NCBI GenBank assembly: GCA_963821755.1
Contig: CAWGEX010000005.1
Span: forward strand, 930,001 to 994,000
DNA length: 64,000 nt
DNA from: Bog-473 sp963821755
Lineage (GTDB): Bacteria > Actinomycetota > Acidimicrobiia > Acidimicrobiales > RAAP-2
Reading direction: 5' to 3'
The position numbers were made by a program, and so were the translations under genes. Of the stretch, positions 8,707 to 17,371 are shown one piece after another; the first letter of the stretch is position 1; each line of letters opens with the position of its first letter. The notes beneath the pieces are model-generated. The model did not search any database. It was not told the origin of the DNA and saw nothing but the letters and a program-made list of their open reading frames with translations.

Positions 8707-9888
8707 ATGGATTTTGAGTTCTCCGACGAACAGCTCGCGTTCGTCAAGGAGGTGGAGACGTTCCTCGACGCCAACGATGATCCCGAAGTCTTCGACGTGA
8801 CCCGGGAGAACATGGCGCAGATCGTCGACACCCCCAAGCGCCGGGCCTTCATGGCTTCCTTGGGAACTCAGGGATGGCTGGGCATGACCTGGCCCGCCGA
8901 GTACGGGGGTAAAGAGGGCGAAGGCGTCTACGAGTACCTCCTCAACGAGCAGCTGGCCGGCCGTGGCGGTCCGCAGATCGGCAAGGGCGTCGGCATCATC
9001 GGCAAGACCATCATTCGACATGGCAACGAGCGCATGAAGGCCGAGTTCCTGCCGAAGATCCTGCGCAACGAGGTCGAGTTCGCCGTCGGGTATTCCGAGC
9101 CCAACGCGGGCTCGGACGCCGCCTCGATGCAACTCAAGGCGACCAAGGTCGACGGCGGCTGGATGCTCAACGGCCAGAAGACCTGGACCACGTCGGCCCA
9201 CTTCGCCGAGTGGTACTGGGTCGGGGCGCGCACGGATCCGGCCGCGGCCAAACACGCCGGGATCACCCTGTTCCTGGTCCCCATCGATCAGCCCAGCATC
9301 ACGGTCAACGCCATCTGGACCATGGGGGACGAGCGGACCAACGAGGTCTTTCTGAACGACGTCTTCGTGCCGGACGATTACGTGGTGGGAGAGCTGAACC
9401 GGGGTTTTCAATACATCTCCGAAGCGTTGGACCTCGAACGATTCACCATGTTCACCTTCTCGCCGATCAACCAGCGCTTCGAGCTCTTGACCGAGTACGT
9501 GCGCACGACGGTGCGTGACGGCGTGGCGCTGAAGGACGACCCGATCATCCGGCAACGACTGGCCCAGCTGGCCACCGAACTCGAGGTGGCACGGGTCATG
9601 GGCCTGAAATTCGTGTTCGAGTCGGGCAAGGGCGGCGCCGCCCCGACGACCGAGGCCTCTGAGTACAAGCTGTTCGCCACCGAGCTCTCCAAGCGCCTGG
9701 CCAATGCGGCCATGGACATCGCCGGTCCGGGCAGTCAGTTGCGGGTCAAGACGGAAGGAGGACCGATGGCCGGGCGCTCCGAGTCCACCTACCGCTACAC
9801 GGTGATCGACACCATCGGCGGCGGGGCGTCTGAGATTCAGAAGAACATCATCGCCCGGCGCAAGCTCGGTCTTCCCAAGAATTTCTGA
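8707..9888 (+). CDS. Acyl-CoA dehydrogenase (FadE-like)
   Basis: FAD flavoprotein that inserts an alpha,beta double bond into an acyl-CoA. The 393 residues start MDFEFSDEQLAFVKEVETFL, run through GYSEPNAGSDAASMQLKA and WMLNGQKTWTTSAH in the FAD-binding middle domain, and end in the helical domain with GGGASEIQKNIIARRKLG. GGAGG at 8692-8696 fixes the ATG. It opens a rightward operon with a CoA-transferase, two MaoC-like proteins and a second, shorter acyl-CoA dehydrogenase. That composition recalls the paired FadE28/FadE29 (ChsE1/ChsE2) enzymes of steroid side-chain breakdown, so it may act as half of a heteromer; this is inference. Confidence 0.92.
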   Translation: MDFEFSDEQLAFVKEVETFLDANDDPEVFDVTRENMAQIVDTPKRRAFMASLGTQGWLGMTWPAEYGGKEGEGVYEYLLNEQLAGRGGPQIGKGVGIIGKTIIRHGNERMKAEFLPKILRNEVEFAVGYSEPNAGSDAASMQLKATKVDGGWMLNGQKTWTTSAHFAEWYWVGARTDPAAAKHAGITLFLVPIDQPSITVNAIWTMGDERTNEVFLNDVFVPDDYVVGELNRGFQYISEALDLERFTMFTFSPINQRFELLTEYVRTTVRDGVALKDDPIIRQRLAQLATELEVARVMGLKFVFESGKGGAAPTTEASEYKLFATELSKRLANAAMDIAGPGSQLRVKTEGGPMAGRSESTYRYTVIDTIGGGASEIQKNIIARRKLGLPKNF

Positions 9889-9892
9889 TTTC

Positions 9893-11074
9893 TTGGTCAC
9901 GGCCACGTCACCCACCGGACCTCTGCAAGGGGTCACCGTCCTCGATTTTTCGTCGGTTGGACCAGCCGCTCGTTGCACGCGCCTGCTGGCCGACTACGGC
10001 GCGCTGGTGATCAAGATGGGTGCGGCGCCCTCAACGGAGACCGCGGCCGATGATCCGTGGTTCTTCGCCTACAGCGGTCACCGCGGCATGCGCCGGGTCA
10101 TGGTCGACCTCAAGGATGACGGCGGCCGGGACGCCTTCTTCGCCCTGGCCGACGACGCCGATGTGGTGATCGAGAGTTTCCGCCCGGGTGTGGTCGATCG
10201 GCTGGGCATAGGATACGGCGCGGTGAGCGCCCGCAATCCGGGCATCATCTACTGCTCGACCAGCGGCTACGGCCAGAACGGGCCGTACGCCAACCGGGCC
10301 GGCCACGACATCAACTACCTGGCCGTGGGCGGGTTCTTGGCCATGAGCACTCCGGGAGTCGATGGTGCACCACCCATCCCCGGCGCCACCATCGCCGACG
10401 CCGCCGCCGGAGGCATGCAGGCCGCCCTGGCCATCACGACCGCGTTGGTGCGTCGGTCCACGTCCGGCGCGGGCACCTACCTCGACGTCTCGGTGGCCGA
10501 GGGTGTCCTCTCCCTGATGTCGCTCCCGATTGACGAGCATCTGGCCCTCGGCACCGCTCCGGAGCCGGGTCACGACGTTCTTTCCGGTCGCTTCGCCTGC
10601 TACGGCACGTACGAGACCCGCGACGGCAAATGGGTGGCCGTGGGCGCCATCGAGGCGAAGTTCTTTGCCAACCTGTGCCAGGCTCTCGGCTGTCCCGAAC
10701 TGGCGGGGGATCAGTTGGACGACGCGGCCCAGCCCGCCATCCGGGCTGCCTTCGCCGCAGCCTTCGCCACCCGGAACCGGGACGAATGGATCGCCCTGCT
10801 CGGGGAGGCTGACACCTGCGTCGCTCCCGTTCTCGACGTCGCCGACGTCGCCGACGACCCCCAGTTCGCCGCCCGCGCCGTCGTCACCCGGGCGACCCAC
10901 CCGACCAAGGGCTCCCTGCGCCAGCTGGCGCCACTGCTGGCCGGCATGGATCGGCCCGGGGGTGCGGTGTCGCTGCCCGATCCGACGGAGACCCAGACCG
11001 AGCACCTCTTGAAGGAGGCAGGCGTTCCGGTCGAGACCATCGCCCGCTGGATGTCCCACCGGGTCGTGGCATGA
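9893..11074 (+). CDS. CaiB/BaiF family (type III) CoA-transferase
   Basis: Family III CoA-transferase or alpha-methylacyl-CoA racemase-like enzyme of 393 residues. It begins with GVTVLDFSSVGPAARCTRLLADYGA and shows VVIESFRPGVVDRLG plus GYGQNGPYANRAGHD, where the Asp in AGHDINY aligns with the catalytic aspartate that forms the acyl-CoA anhydride. Start is TTG 9893, four bases after the preceding stop, with no good Shine-Dalgarno, so translation is probably coupled. The following gene overlaps by ATGA. In this operon it could activate a carboxylate by CoA transfer or epimerise a 2-methyl branch; sequence does not decide between them. Confidence 0.9.
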   Translation: MVTATSPTGPLQGVTVLDFSSVGPAARCTRLLADYGALVIKMGAAPSTETAADDPWFFAYSGHRGMRRVMVDLKDDGGRDAFFALADDADVVIESFRPGVVDRLGIGYGAVSARNPGIIYCSTSGYGQNGPYANRAGHDINYLAVGGFLAMSTPGVDGAPPIPGATIADAAAGGMQAALAITTALVRRSTSGAGTYLDVSVAEGVLSLMSLPIDEHLALGTAPEPGHDVLSGRFACYGTYETRDGKWVAVGAIEAKFFANLCQALGCPELAGDQLDDAAQPAIRAAFAAAFATRNRDEWIALLGEADTCVAPVLDVADVADDPQFAARAVVTRATHPTKGSLRQLAPLLAGMDRPGGAVSLPDPTETQTEHLLKEAGVPVETIARWMSHRVVA

Positions 11075-11601
11075 CCGACGCCGATCTGTTGGCGCGGGCG
11101 CTGGAGATGGTGGGGGTGCAGCAGTACCCCCAGATCAGCGACTTCCCGGTCGAGCGTGGGTATATCTGGACCTCCTGCGCCTCGGTGGAGAACGGCAATC
11201 CTCTCTACTGGGACGACGAGGTGGCCGAGGCCCTGACGGGCGGGCCTATCGCGCCGCCCACCATGGTCTCGGTGTGGTTTCGCCCGCACAGTTGGGCTCC
11301 CGGGAGGACCGAGGTGGCGCAGCCGCTGCAGGTGCACTTCGACCTCAAGGCACTCTTCGGCCTGCCCGAGGCTGTGATGAGCGACAACTCGATCGAATTC
11401 CACACTCCGGTGCGTCTGGGCGATGTGCTGCGCACCCATCAGGTCCTGCGGTCGATCAGCGACGACAAGACGACCAAGCTGGGCACCGGTCGGTTCTGGG
11501 TGATCGATGTGGTCTACGCCAATCAAGACGGAGACCTGGTGGCCGTCGAGTCCTACACCGGCTTCGGCTACCGCCGCACGACTGACGGATCGGGCCGCTG
11601 A
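11071..11601 (+). CDS. MaoC-like N-terminal (FAS1-like) dehydratase-domain protein
   Basis: A 176-residue hot-dog fold protein of the MaoC_dehydrat_N type. The segment SVENGNPLYWDDE marks the family; where catalytic hydratases carry a His after N-P-L, this one has Tyr46, so it is probably the non-catalytic partner. It overlaps the CoA-transferase by four bases (ATGA) and the next MaoC gene by one base (TGATG), implying tight coupling. The pair matches the arrangement of ChsH1/ChsH2-type heteromeric enoyl-CoA hydratases, where one subunit supplies the Asp/His pair and the other the binding pocket. Confidence 0.85.
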   Translation: MTDADLLARALEMVGVQQYPQISDFPVERGYIWTSCASVENGNPLYWDDEVAEALTGGPIAPPTMVSVWFRPHSWAPGRTEVAQPLQVHFDLKALFGLPEAVMSDNSIEFHTPVRLGDVLRTHQVLRSISDDKTTKLGTGRFWVIDVVYANQDGDLVAVESYTGFGYRRTTDGSGR

Positions 11602-12101
11602 TGGCCACCATCGCACCGACCCTTCTCTTCGACGATGTGCGCCCGGGCGACACGCTGCCCGAACTCCGCTACGACGTCAGCGCCACCACCGTGGTGCTCG
11701 GCGCCCTGGCGGCGCGGGACTGGCGCCCCATGCACCACGACCACGATTTCGCTGTCAACCGCAACGGGACCCGGGACATCTTCTTGAACACACCCAACCA
11801 GGCAGCCTGGTTCGAGCGCTACCTCACCGACTGGACCGGCCCGCACGGACGATTGGGGTGGGTCACCTTCCGCATGTTGGGGTCGGTCTTCCCGGGGGAC
11901 ACCATGGCACTCAATGGCATCGTCGAGGGGACCGACGTCGACGCGTCCGGATGCGGCTTCGCCTCCGTGGCCGTGACCCTGTCCGTCGATGGTGACACCA
12001 AGACGACGTGCGCCGCTCGCATCGCGCTGCCGCGTCGGACCGACGACAATCCGTGGGCCCGCCGCGGTGACCAGTGGCGACCCTCGCCGGTTAGCGCATG
12101 A
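11601..12101 (+). CDS. MaoC-like enoyl-CoA hydratase subunit
   Basis: A 166-residue single hot-dog protein. The (R)-hydratase-type catalytic dyad is visible as Asp40 and His45 in RDWRPMHHDHDFA, so this is the likely active subunit. Its start shares one base with the stop of the preceding MaoC_N protein, as expected for an obligate hetero-oligomer made in equal amounts. It would hydrate the enoyl-CoA produced by the operon's dehydrogenases. A stand-alone thioesterase role is less likely given the dyad and context. Confidence 0.87.
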   Translation: MATIAPTLLFDDVRPGDTLPELRYDVSATTVVLGALAARDWRPMHHDHDFAVNRNGTRDIFLNTPNQAAWFERYLTDWTGPHGRLGWVTFRMLGSVFPGDTMALNGIVEGTDVDASGCGFASVAVTLSVDGDTKTTCAARIALPRRTDDNPWARRGDQWRPSPVSA

Positions 12102-12143
12102 ACGCCCGTCCCGATCGATCGCCCATCCGGAGGTAGTTGGACC

Positions 12144-13274
12144 ATGTTGGACCTTGACTTCAGCCCAGAGCAGGAGATGCTGCGCCAGACGACCCGCGAC
12201 GTGTTGCAGCGGCACTGCCCGCTCGACGTCGTCCGCGATATGGAGGACAACCCGACGGGCTACCCGCTTTCGTTGTGGACCCAGCTCGGTGAGCTTGATC
12301 TCATCGGCCTGCTGCTCCCGCCCGAACACGGCGGTTCGGGCATGACGCTGGTCGAAGGCGTGGCCCTGTACCAGGAGTTCGGACGGGCCCTGGCCCCGAT
12401 CCCGCACTTCGTCAGCGCCGTGCTCTCCGGTGGGGTGCTGGCCCGTTCGGCCAGCGAAACACTGAAGACCCAATGGTTGGATGGCCTTGCCTCGGGCGAG
12501 GCCATCTTCACCCCGGCCTGGCTCGAACCGGAGAACGGGTACTCACCTCGAGGCATCGAGGCCCGGGCCGTACCGGACGGCGAGGGCGGGTTTCGTCTCA
12601 GCGGGACGAAGCGGCACGTGGCCTTCGCCGCGGCAGCCGACCGGCTCGTGGTACTGGCCCGCACCGGTGATGACGCCGAGGCCATCGACCTCTTCCTGGT
12701 TGATCCGACGGCCGTCGGGGTGACCCTGCGCCAGCAGTTCACCATCGCGTCGGACACGCAGTACGAAGTGACATTCGAGAACGCCGCCCTCTCCGGCCAG
12801 GATCGGATCGGCGCTGCGGGCACTGGATGGGCCACGTGGCAGGACGTCCTCGAGCCCACGCTGGTGCTCCTGGCCGCCCAGGCGGTGGGTGGTGCCCGCT
12901 ACGCCCTGGAGATCACCAACCAGTACGCCAAGGACCGCCAACAATTCGACAAGCCGCTCGGCGCGTTCCAGGCCCTGGCCCACAACCTGGCCGATGCGGT
13001 GACCAACCTGGACGGGGCCGAGCAGCTGGTGCACGAAGCCGCCTGGGCCGGAGCCAGCGGACGGTCACTGCGTTCCCTGGCTCCGATGTCCAAGTTGTTC
13101 GCCTGCCGTACATTCCGCGACATCACCGCCATGGCCCAGCAGATCTTCGGCGGTGTCGGCTTCACCCTCGATTTCGATATTCAGCTGTACTTCCGCCGGG
13201 CCAAACAGCTGCAGGTGATGTGGTCGAACGACCGCTCGCTGGAAGACGCGGTTGCTGCCGCCCTGTTGGACTGA
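12144..13274 (+). CDS. Acyl-CoA dehydrogenase, short FadE28-like type
   Basis: A 376-residue flavoprotein starting MLDLDFSPEQEMLRQTTRDV, with YALEITNQYAKDRQQFDKPL and QQIFGGVGFTLDFDIQLYFR in the C-terminal helical domain. The middle domain is shorter and more diverged than in the operon's first acyl-CoA dehydrogenase. GGAGG at 12128-12132 precedes the ATG. Two unequal acyl-CoA dehydrogenases in one operon with a MaoC pair resemble the heterotetrameric ChsE enzymes. The operon may end here: the next gene starts 17 bases on and is a DNA repair protein. Confidence 0.9.
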   Translation: MLDLDFSPEQEMLRQTTRDVLQRHCPLDVVRDMEDNPTGYPLSLWTQLGELDLIGLLLPPEHGGSGMTLVEGVALYQEFGRALAPIPHFVSAVLSGGVLARSASETLKTQWLDGLASGEAIFTPAWLEPENGYSPRGIEARAVPDGEGGFRLSGTKRHVAFAAAADRLVVLARTGDDAEAIDLFLVDPTAVGVTLRQQFTIASDTQYEVTFENAALSGQDRIGAAGTGWATWQDVLEPTLVLLAAQAVGGARYALEITNQYAKDRQQFDKPLGAFQALAHNLADAVTNLDGAEQLVHEAAWAGASGRSLRSLAPMSKLFACRTFRDITAMAQQIFGGVGFTLDFDIQLYFRRAKQLQVMWSNDRSLEDAVAAALLD

Positions 13275-13291
13275 TCCGACCCACGGGCACC

Positions 13292-14458
13292 GTGTCTGCC
13301 CCATCGGCAACGCTCAGCGCGTATGAGGCCAGGCGGGTCGCCCTCGCGGCCCAGGCCCTCTTGGGCGCCCGGCCGACCGGAGGCCCGGCGGCCACCGTGC
13401 GCCGGCTTGGCGCCGTCCAACTTGACACCATTTCCGTTCTGGCCCGATCGCACGAGCTCGTCGCCTACGCCCGGCACGGCCCGATCGACCGAGATCGGAT
13501 CGAGGCGTCCTATTGGGGTCCCAAGAGCACCACCTTCGAGTACTGGTCCCACGCCGCCTGCCTCTTGCCCCTCGAGGAGTGGCCCTCGTACGCGTTCAAG
13601 CGCCGGGCCCGCCGCGCCAAGGGGAGGGGATGGCACTCCTTGGAAGACGAGACAAAGACCTGTGGCGAGGTCATGGCCCGCCTTCGCGCTGAGGGACCTC
13701 TCACGGCCAAGGAATTGGGCGGAGCAAAGAGGGGAGGCCCGTGGTGGGACTGGTCCGAAGTGAAGATCGCCGCTGAACGCTTGCTGGATGTCGGCGACCT
13801 GGTGTGCCGCCAGCGCCGGGGGTTTCAGCGCGTCTACGACCTGGTCGAGCGCGCCATTCCCGACGAGATGCGACACGAGGAATTGAGCGACGAGGAATGC
13901 GTCACCCGCTTGGTGCGTTCGGCCGGGCGGTCGCTCGGGGTCGCCACCGTGTCCGACCTGTCCGTGTACCACGGGGTGCAAGCCAAGCAGGTTCCCCCCG
14001 TGCTCGAGGCCGCCGGTCTCGTGCCGGTGCGGGTCGAGGGTTGGACGAAGGCGGCATACGCCGATCCCGCCGCTCTGGAGGTGTTGGGTCGCCGTCTCCG
14101 GGGGCGCAGCCTGTTGCTCTCCCCGTTCGACTCGCTGATCTGGGATCGGCCCCGTACCGAGCGCCTCTTCGGGTTCCGCCACCGGCTCGAGGCCTACACG
14201 CCACGCGACAAGCGCCTCTTCGGGTACTTCGCCATGCCGGTCCTGGCCGGCACGAAGATGGTCGGTCTGGTCGATCCCGGCCGAGACGGGAGGACGTTGG
14301 TGGCGAAGCAGGTCACGCTGAACTCACGCGGAGCGACGCAGCATGTGGCTGCGGCGTTGACCGAAGCGGCGACGTGGGTCGGCAGCGACAACATCGTGGT
14401 GGGGCGGGTCGAACCGCCGGAACAGAAGGTGATCCTGGAGAAGACCCTGATCGCGTAG
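13292..14458 (+). CDS. YcaQ/AlkZ-like DNA glycosylase (winged-helix, HTH_42)
   Basis: Predicted DNA glycosylase of the HTH_42 (formerly DUF1006) family that removes bulky or cross-linked alkyl-purines. About 388 residues from GTG 13292. The catalytic Q-hydrophobic-D motif is present as QLD in GAVQLDTISVLARSHELV (about 36-38), the form typical of YcaQ. Tandem winged-helix domains follow, with LLSPFDSLIWDRPRTERLFG and RLEAYTPRDKRLFGYF near the end, both conserved in the family. The open frame continues upstream inside the acyl-CoA dehydrogenase, so the start is chosen by homology. It is probably an independent repair gene. Confidence 0.88.
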   Translation: MSAPSATLSAYEARRVALAAQALLGARPTGGPAATVRRLGAVQLDTISVLARSHELVAYARHGPIDRDRIEASYWGPKSTTFEYWSHAACLLPLEEWPSYAFKRRARRAKGRGWHSLEDETKTCGEVMARLRAEGPLTAKELGGAKRGGPWWDWSEVKIAAERLLDVGDLVCRQRRGFQRVYDLVERAIPDEMRHEELSDEECVTRLVRSAGRSLGVATVSDLSVYHGVQAKQVPPVLEAAGLVPVRVEGWTKAAYADPAALEVLGRRLRGRSLLLSPFDSLIWDRPRTERLFGFRHRLEAYTPRDKRLFGYFAMPVLAGTKMVGLVDPGRDGRTLVAKQVTLNSRGATQHVAAALTEAATWVGSDNIVVGRVEPPEQKVILEKTLIA

Positions 14459-14670
14459 CGTGCGATGACCGGGTCCCGCTGGTATCACGTGCAACCCAGG
14501 TCCATAGGTTCGTCGACCAACTCGGGATCTGGTTCGCTGGCGCCGAGTGCTTGGTGGAGACACCCGCCGGGGTGCAGAAGATCCGCCACTTTTCGCTATC
14601 ATCCGCTGGTTCGCTGCACTCGCCCAATCGGCTGAATGACGAGGTCGAGCCCGAACAGAGGATGGAATCA

Positions 14671-15177
14671 ATGACGAGCACGGAACTCCTGGCCGACGCC
14701 TTCGAGCGGATCCGCGACGCTGTGCACCCTGCCGTGAACGGGCTCTCGCGTGACGAGCTGGCGTTTCGCCCCGAGGACAACTCGAATTCCATCGCCTGGT
14801 TGGTATGGCACCTGACCCGGATCCAGGATGATCACGTCGCCGGCCTCGACGGCCGCGAACAGGTGTGGACAGCGAAGGGCTGGGCCGAGCGGTTCGCCCT
14901 GTCCCTCGACCTTTCGGATACCGGATATGGACACGGCCCCGAGCATGTGGCGATGGTCACCGCTGACGACCTCTCGCTGCTGGGCTATTTCGAGGACGTC
15001 CACGACAAGACGCTGGAGTTCGTGCGCACGCTGGCCGACGAAGACCTCTCTCGAGTGGTGGATCGCTCGTGGGATCCTCCCGTGACCATGAGGGTGCGTC
15101 TGATGAGCGTGATCGCCGACGACCTGCAGCACGCGGGTCAGGCGGCGTACGTCCGGGGAATTCTCCAACAACGCTGA
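14671..15177 (+). CDS. DinB/DUF664 family protein
   Basis: A 168-residue four-helix DinB-like protein, possibly a metal- and thiol-dependent transferase. Metal-ligand candidates are the histidines in WLVWHLTRIQDDH and DDLQHAGQAAYVRG, as in mycothiol-dependent DinB enzymes. The frame is open upstream, but AGAGGA at 14656-14661 supports ATG 14671 over ATG 14662. A TATCAT hexamer at 14597-14602 may be its -10. Substrate is unknown. The gene is followed by a convergent LLM oxidoreductase. Confidence 0.82.
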   Translation: MTSTELLADAFERIRDAVHPAVNGLSRDELAFRPEDNSNSIAWLVWHLTRIQDDHVAGLDGREQVWTAKGWAERFALSLDLSDTGYGHGPEHVAMVTADDLSLLGYFEDVHDKTLEFVRTLADEDLSRVVDRSWDPPVTMRVRLMSVIADDLQHAGQAAYVRGILQQR

Positions 15178-15193
15178 GTGCCAGAAGGCCGGC

Positions 15194-16081
15194 TCAATAG
15201 CCGGTTGCCGCAGACCGTTCTGCAATCTGCTCAAAGATGGGGACGGACCCGCTGTACGGACCGGTCTGCGCCGGGTGGTGCAGCACCAACTGGTCGATTC
15301 CCATCTCCGTGTAGGGAGCGGCCAGCGCCTCGAATTGGTCGAGTGACGTGATGACCGGATCGGTGGGCGTCCACAGCACCACCTTGCCGAGGCTGTCCGG
15401 ATCCCGACCCACCTTGGCGCATGCTTGATCGAGTTGAGCGCGTTGCCTGCGGACGGCGTCGACGATGTCGGCAGGTGTCCGCGGTTCACCCGAGCCCGGC
15501 CCGATGGTGACCCACTGCTGACCAGAGGAGGCGGCCAGGCTGATTCCGCGCCGACCGCCAGCGGCAATCGTCAGCGGAAATGGGGTCTGCAACGTTCCGG
15601 GCGTACTTGGGGCATTCGTCGCCGCATAGTGCCGACCAGAAATGGTCGTGCGGGCACCGGCGTCGCCGTCGAGCACTTGTCGCAGCGTCTGGACGAATTC
15701 GCCGTAGCGGTCCATCCTCTCGGCCGACGACCAAGGGTCCTGCCCCAGGGCCCGAGCGTCCGGTCCCTCAGTGCCGGGGCCGACGCCCAAGTCGAAGCGG
15801 CCATCGCTCAGGTCATCGAGCGCGATGACGTCTCGGGCCAACACGACCGGATGCCGAAAATTGGGGGTGGCCACCAAGGTGCCCAGTCGGATCCGCTTGG
15901 TGACCGCCGCTGCCGCGGCCAGAACGGGGATCGCCGCCAGCCACGGGCCGTCCGGCATTCCGCCCCAACGGATGTGGTCATAGGTCCATGCCGTTGCGAA
16001 GCCGACGCCATCGGCCCACTCCCACTGTTGGCGTGCGTCCTTCCAGCGGTCGGTGGGGAGTATCACGAGACCGATGCGCAC
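15194..16081 (-). CDS. LLM-class F420-dependent oxidoreductase
   Basis: A 295-residue TIM-barrel flavin/F420 oxidoreductase of the luciferase-like family. It shows MRIGLVILPTDRW at the N-terminus, RIRLGTLVATPNFRHPVVLA, and DDLSDGRFDLGVGPGTEGPD, all typical of F420-using members. Start is GTG 16081; a TAGCTT hexamer (16093-16088 on this strand) lies six bases upstream with no Shine-Dalgarno, so the mRNA is likely leaderless. The substrate is not predictable. It is convergent with the DinB gene and followed by a DUF2332 gene upstream on the same strand. Confidence 0.9.
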   Translation of the reverse strand: MRIGLVILPTDRWKDARQQWEWADGVGFATAWTYDHIRWGGMPDGPWLAAIPVLAAAAAVTKRIRLGTLVATPNFRHPVVLARDVIALDDLSDGRFDLGVGPGTEGPDARALGQDPWSSAERMDRYGEFVQTLRQVLDGDAGARTTISGRHYAATNAPSTPGTLQTPFPLTIAAGGRRGISLAASSGQQWVTIGPGSGEPRTPADIVDAVRRQRAQLDQACAKVGRDPDSLGKVVLWTPTDPVITSLDQFEALAAPYTEMGIDQLVLHHPAQTGPYSGSVPIFEQIAERSAATGY

Positions 16082-16108
16082 CGAGTCAAGCTACCGGCTG
16101 CCCTCCTC

Positions 16109-17170
16109 TCACGCTGGATCTCGCCAGTCGATCCACCCGCCGTGCTCATGCACGATGGCGAGCAACTCCCATCGGGCCGCACCGCCTTCGAAGACCGCCG
16201 CACCGAGAAGATCGGCCCCGGCGTCACGGTCGGGCACGGGCTGGTCGGCAAACGCGGCCACCGTCCCCACGCCTTCAGCGCTCAACCAGGCGATGGTGCG
16301 CGTCTGAGATTCAGTCTCCAACAGGTCGACGAAGCGCTGCCGAGCTTCGAGACTGAAATAGGCGAAGGCCCACGTGGTCACGATGACGGCGGCGACGCCG
16401 ATGGGGAGGTCCCCGAGAACGCCCGGGAGGGCGTCGATGGCGTCACCGGCGATCACCCGTGGGGGATCCTGTTGGGCCAGGTGTATGGACGCGGCGGTGC
16501 GTTCGAGTCGGCCCGTGTCGGGCCATACACAGGCCAACAGCCAACGAGCATCGTCCGGATGGCCGAGGTCGATCGGAGAGCGGTCGATCCCGATCCGGGA
16601 CCGGAGGGGGGGAAGGGCCGGAGCAATCGGCGGGTTGCCACCGGCCACTCGGCAGGTGATCTGGACGGGGGAATCTGACGGGCCGGTCGCCCCTGCCGCG
16701 CCGTAGTCAATCCGGTAGCGATCGCATAAGAGGTTCAGTCCAGCGCTGGCCCCCACATCCGTCAACGCCATCGGTTCACTGAGCTGGGAGGCCAACCAGG
16801 TGAGGCCCGGACCAATCAATGCGCTGCGGCCGCATTCATTCGTTTGTATATGACGTGTGGACAGCAGCGCCATCACTTCGTCCTGGCGGTCCCGACAGAG
16901 CTGGAGAAACAGCGGTGCCGGATCCGCAGCTGAGCGTCCCGAGTAGACAGCAGCCAGGGGATCGTCCGGATCATCGAGCAGCAGGTAATGGACCGCCGCC
17001 AGCAAGGCCGGAGGTAGGTGAGCCGAAGGCGGGGCGGACTGCACCCAGCCGAGGAGTTCGGGGTCGCCGGCCACCGCGATGGAGAGGCGTTCATATAGCG
17101 GCGAATAGTTGTGGCAATGGAGGGCAAACCATTCCCACATATGGACAAAGTCCCTCGTCGGTGCGGACAT
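16109..17170 (-). CDS. DUF2332 family protein
   Basis: About 353 residues matching DUF2332, an actinobacterial family with a methyltransferase-like fold. Family marks are the opening HNYSPLYERLSIAVAGDPEL, the segment ALTDVGASAGLNLLCDRY (a Gly-rich loop like a SAM-binding motif I), and a late helix AFAYFSLEARQRFVDLL. The function of the family is unknown. ATG 17170 fits the family start; ATG 17188 is an alternative, and neither has a good ribosome site. Its stop lies 28 bases from the LLM gene start, so the two may be linked. Confidence 0.82.
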   Translation of the reverse strand: MSAPTRDFVHMWEWFALHCHNYSPLYERLSIAVAGDPELLGWVQSAPPSAHLPPALLAAVHYLLLDDPDDPLAAVYSGRSAADPAPLFLQLCRDRQDEVMALLSTRHIQTNECGRSALIGPGLTWLASQLSEPMALTDVGASAGLNLLCDRYRIDYGAAGATGPSDSPVQITCRVAGGNPPIAPALPPLRSRIGIDRSPIDLGHPDDARWLLACVWPDTGRLERTAASIHLAQQDPPRVIAGDAIDALPGVLGDLPIGVAAVIVTTWAFAYFSLEARQRFVDLLETESQTRTIAWLSAEGVGTVAAFADQPVPDRDAGADLLGAAVFEGGAARWELLAIVHEHGGWIDWRDPA

Positions 17171-17371
17171 GGCAAAATACTCACACATCCGTCGAGTCCG
17201 TGACGTGCGGCGGTCAACGGTGGATGTCCCGTCTTCCGAGCGGCAAACTCTGTCATCGATCATGTCCGCCAAGGGCATGGCGTCTTGGTGGTGCAGCCCA
17301 AGGCGGACAGGAGTCAACAACTCATGGGGAAGAGCTGACAAGCACCAGATGCATCGCGGAGTGTGGCGGTC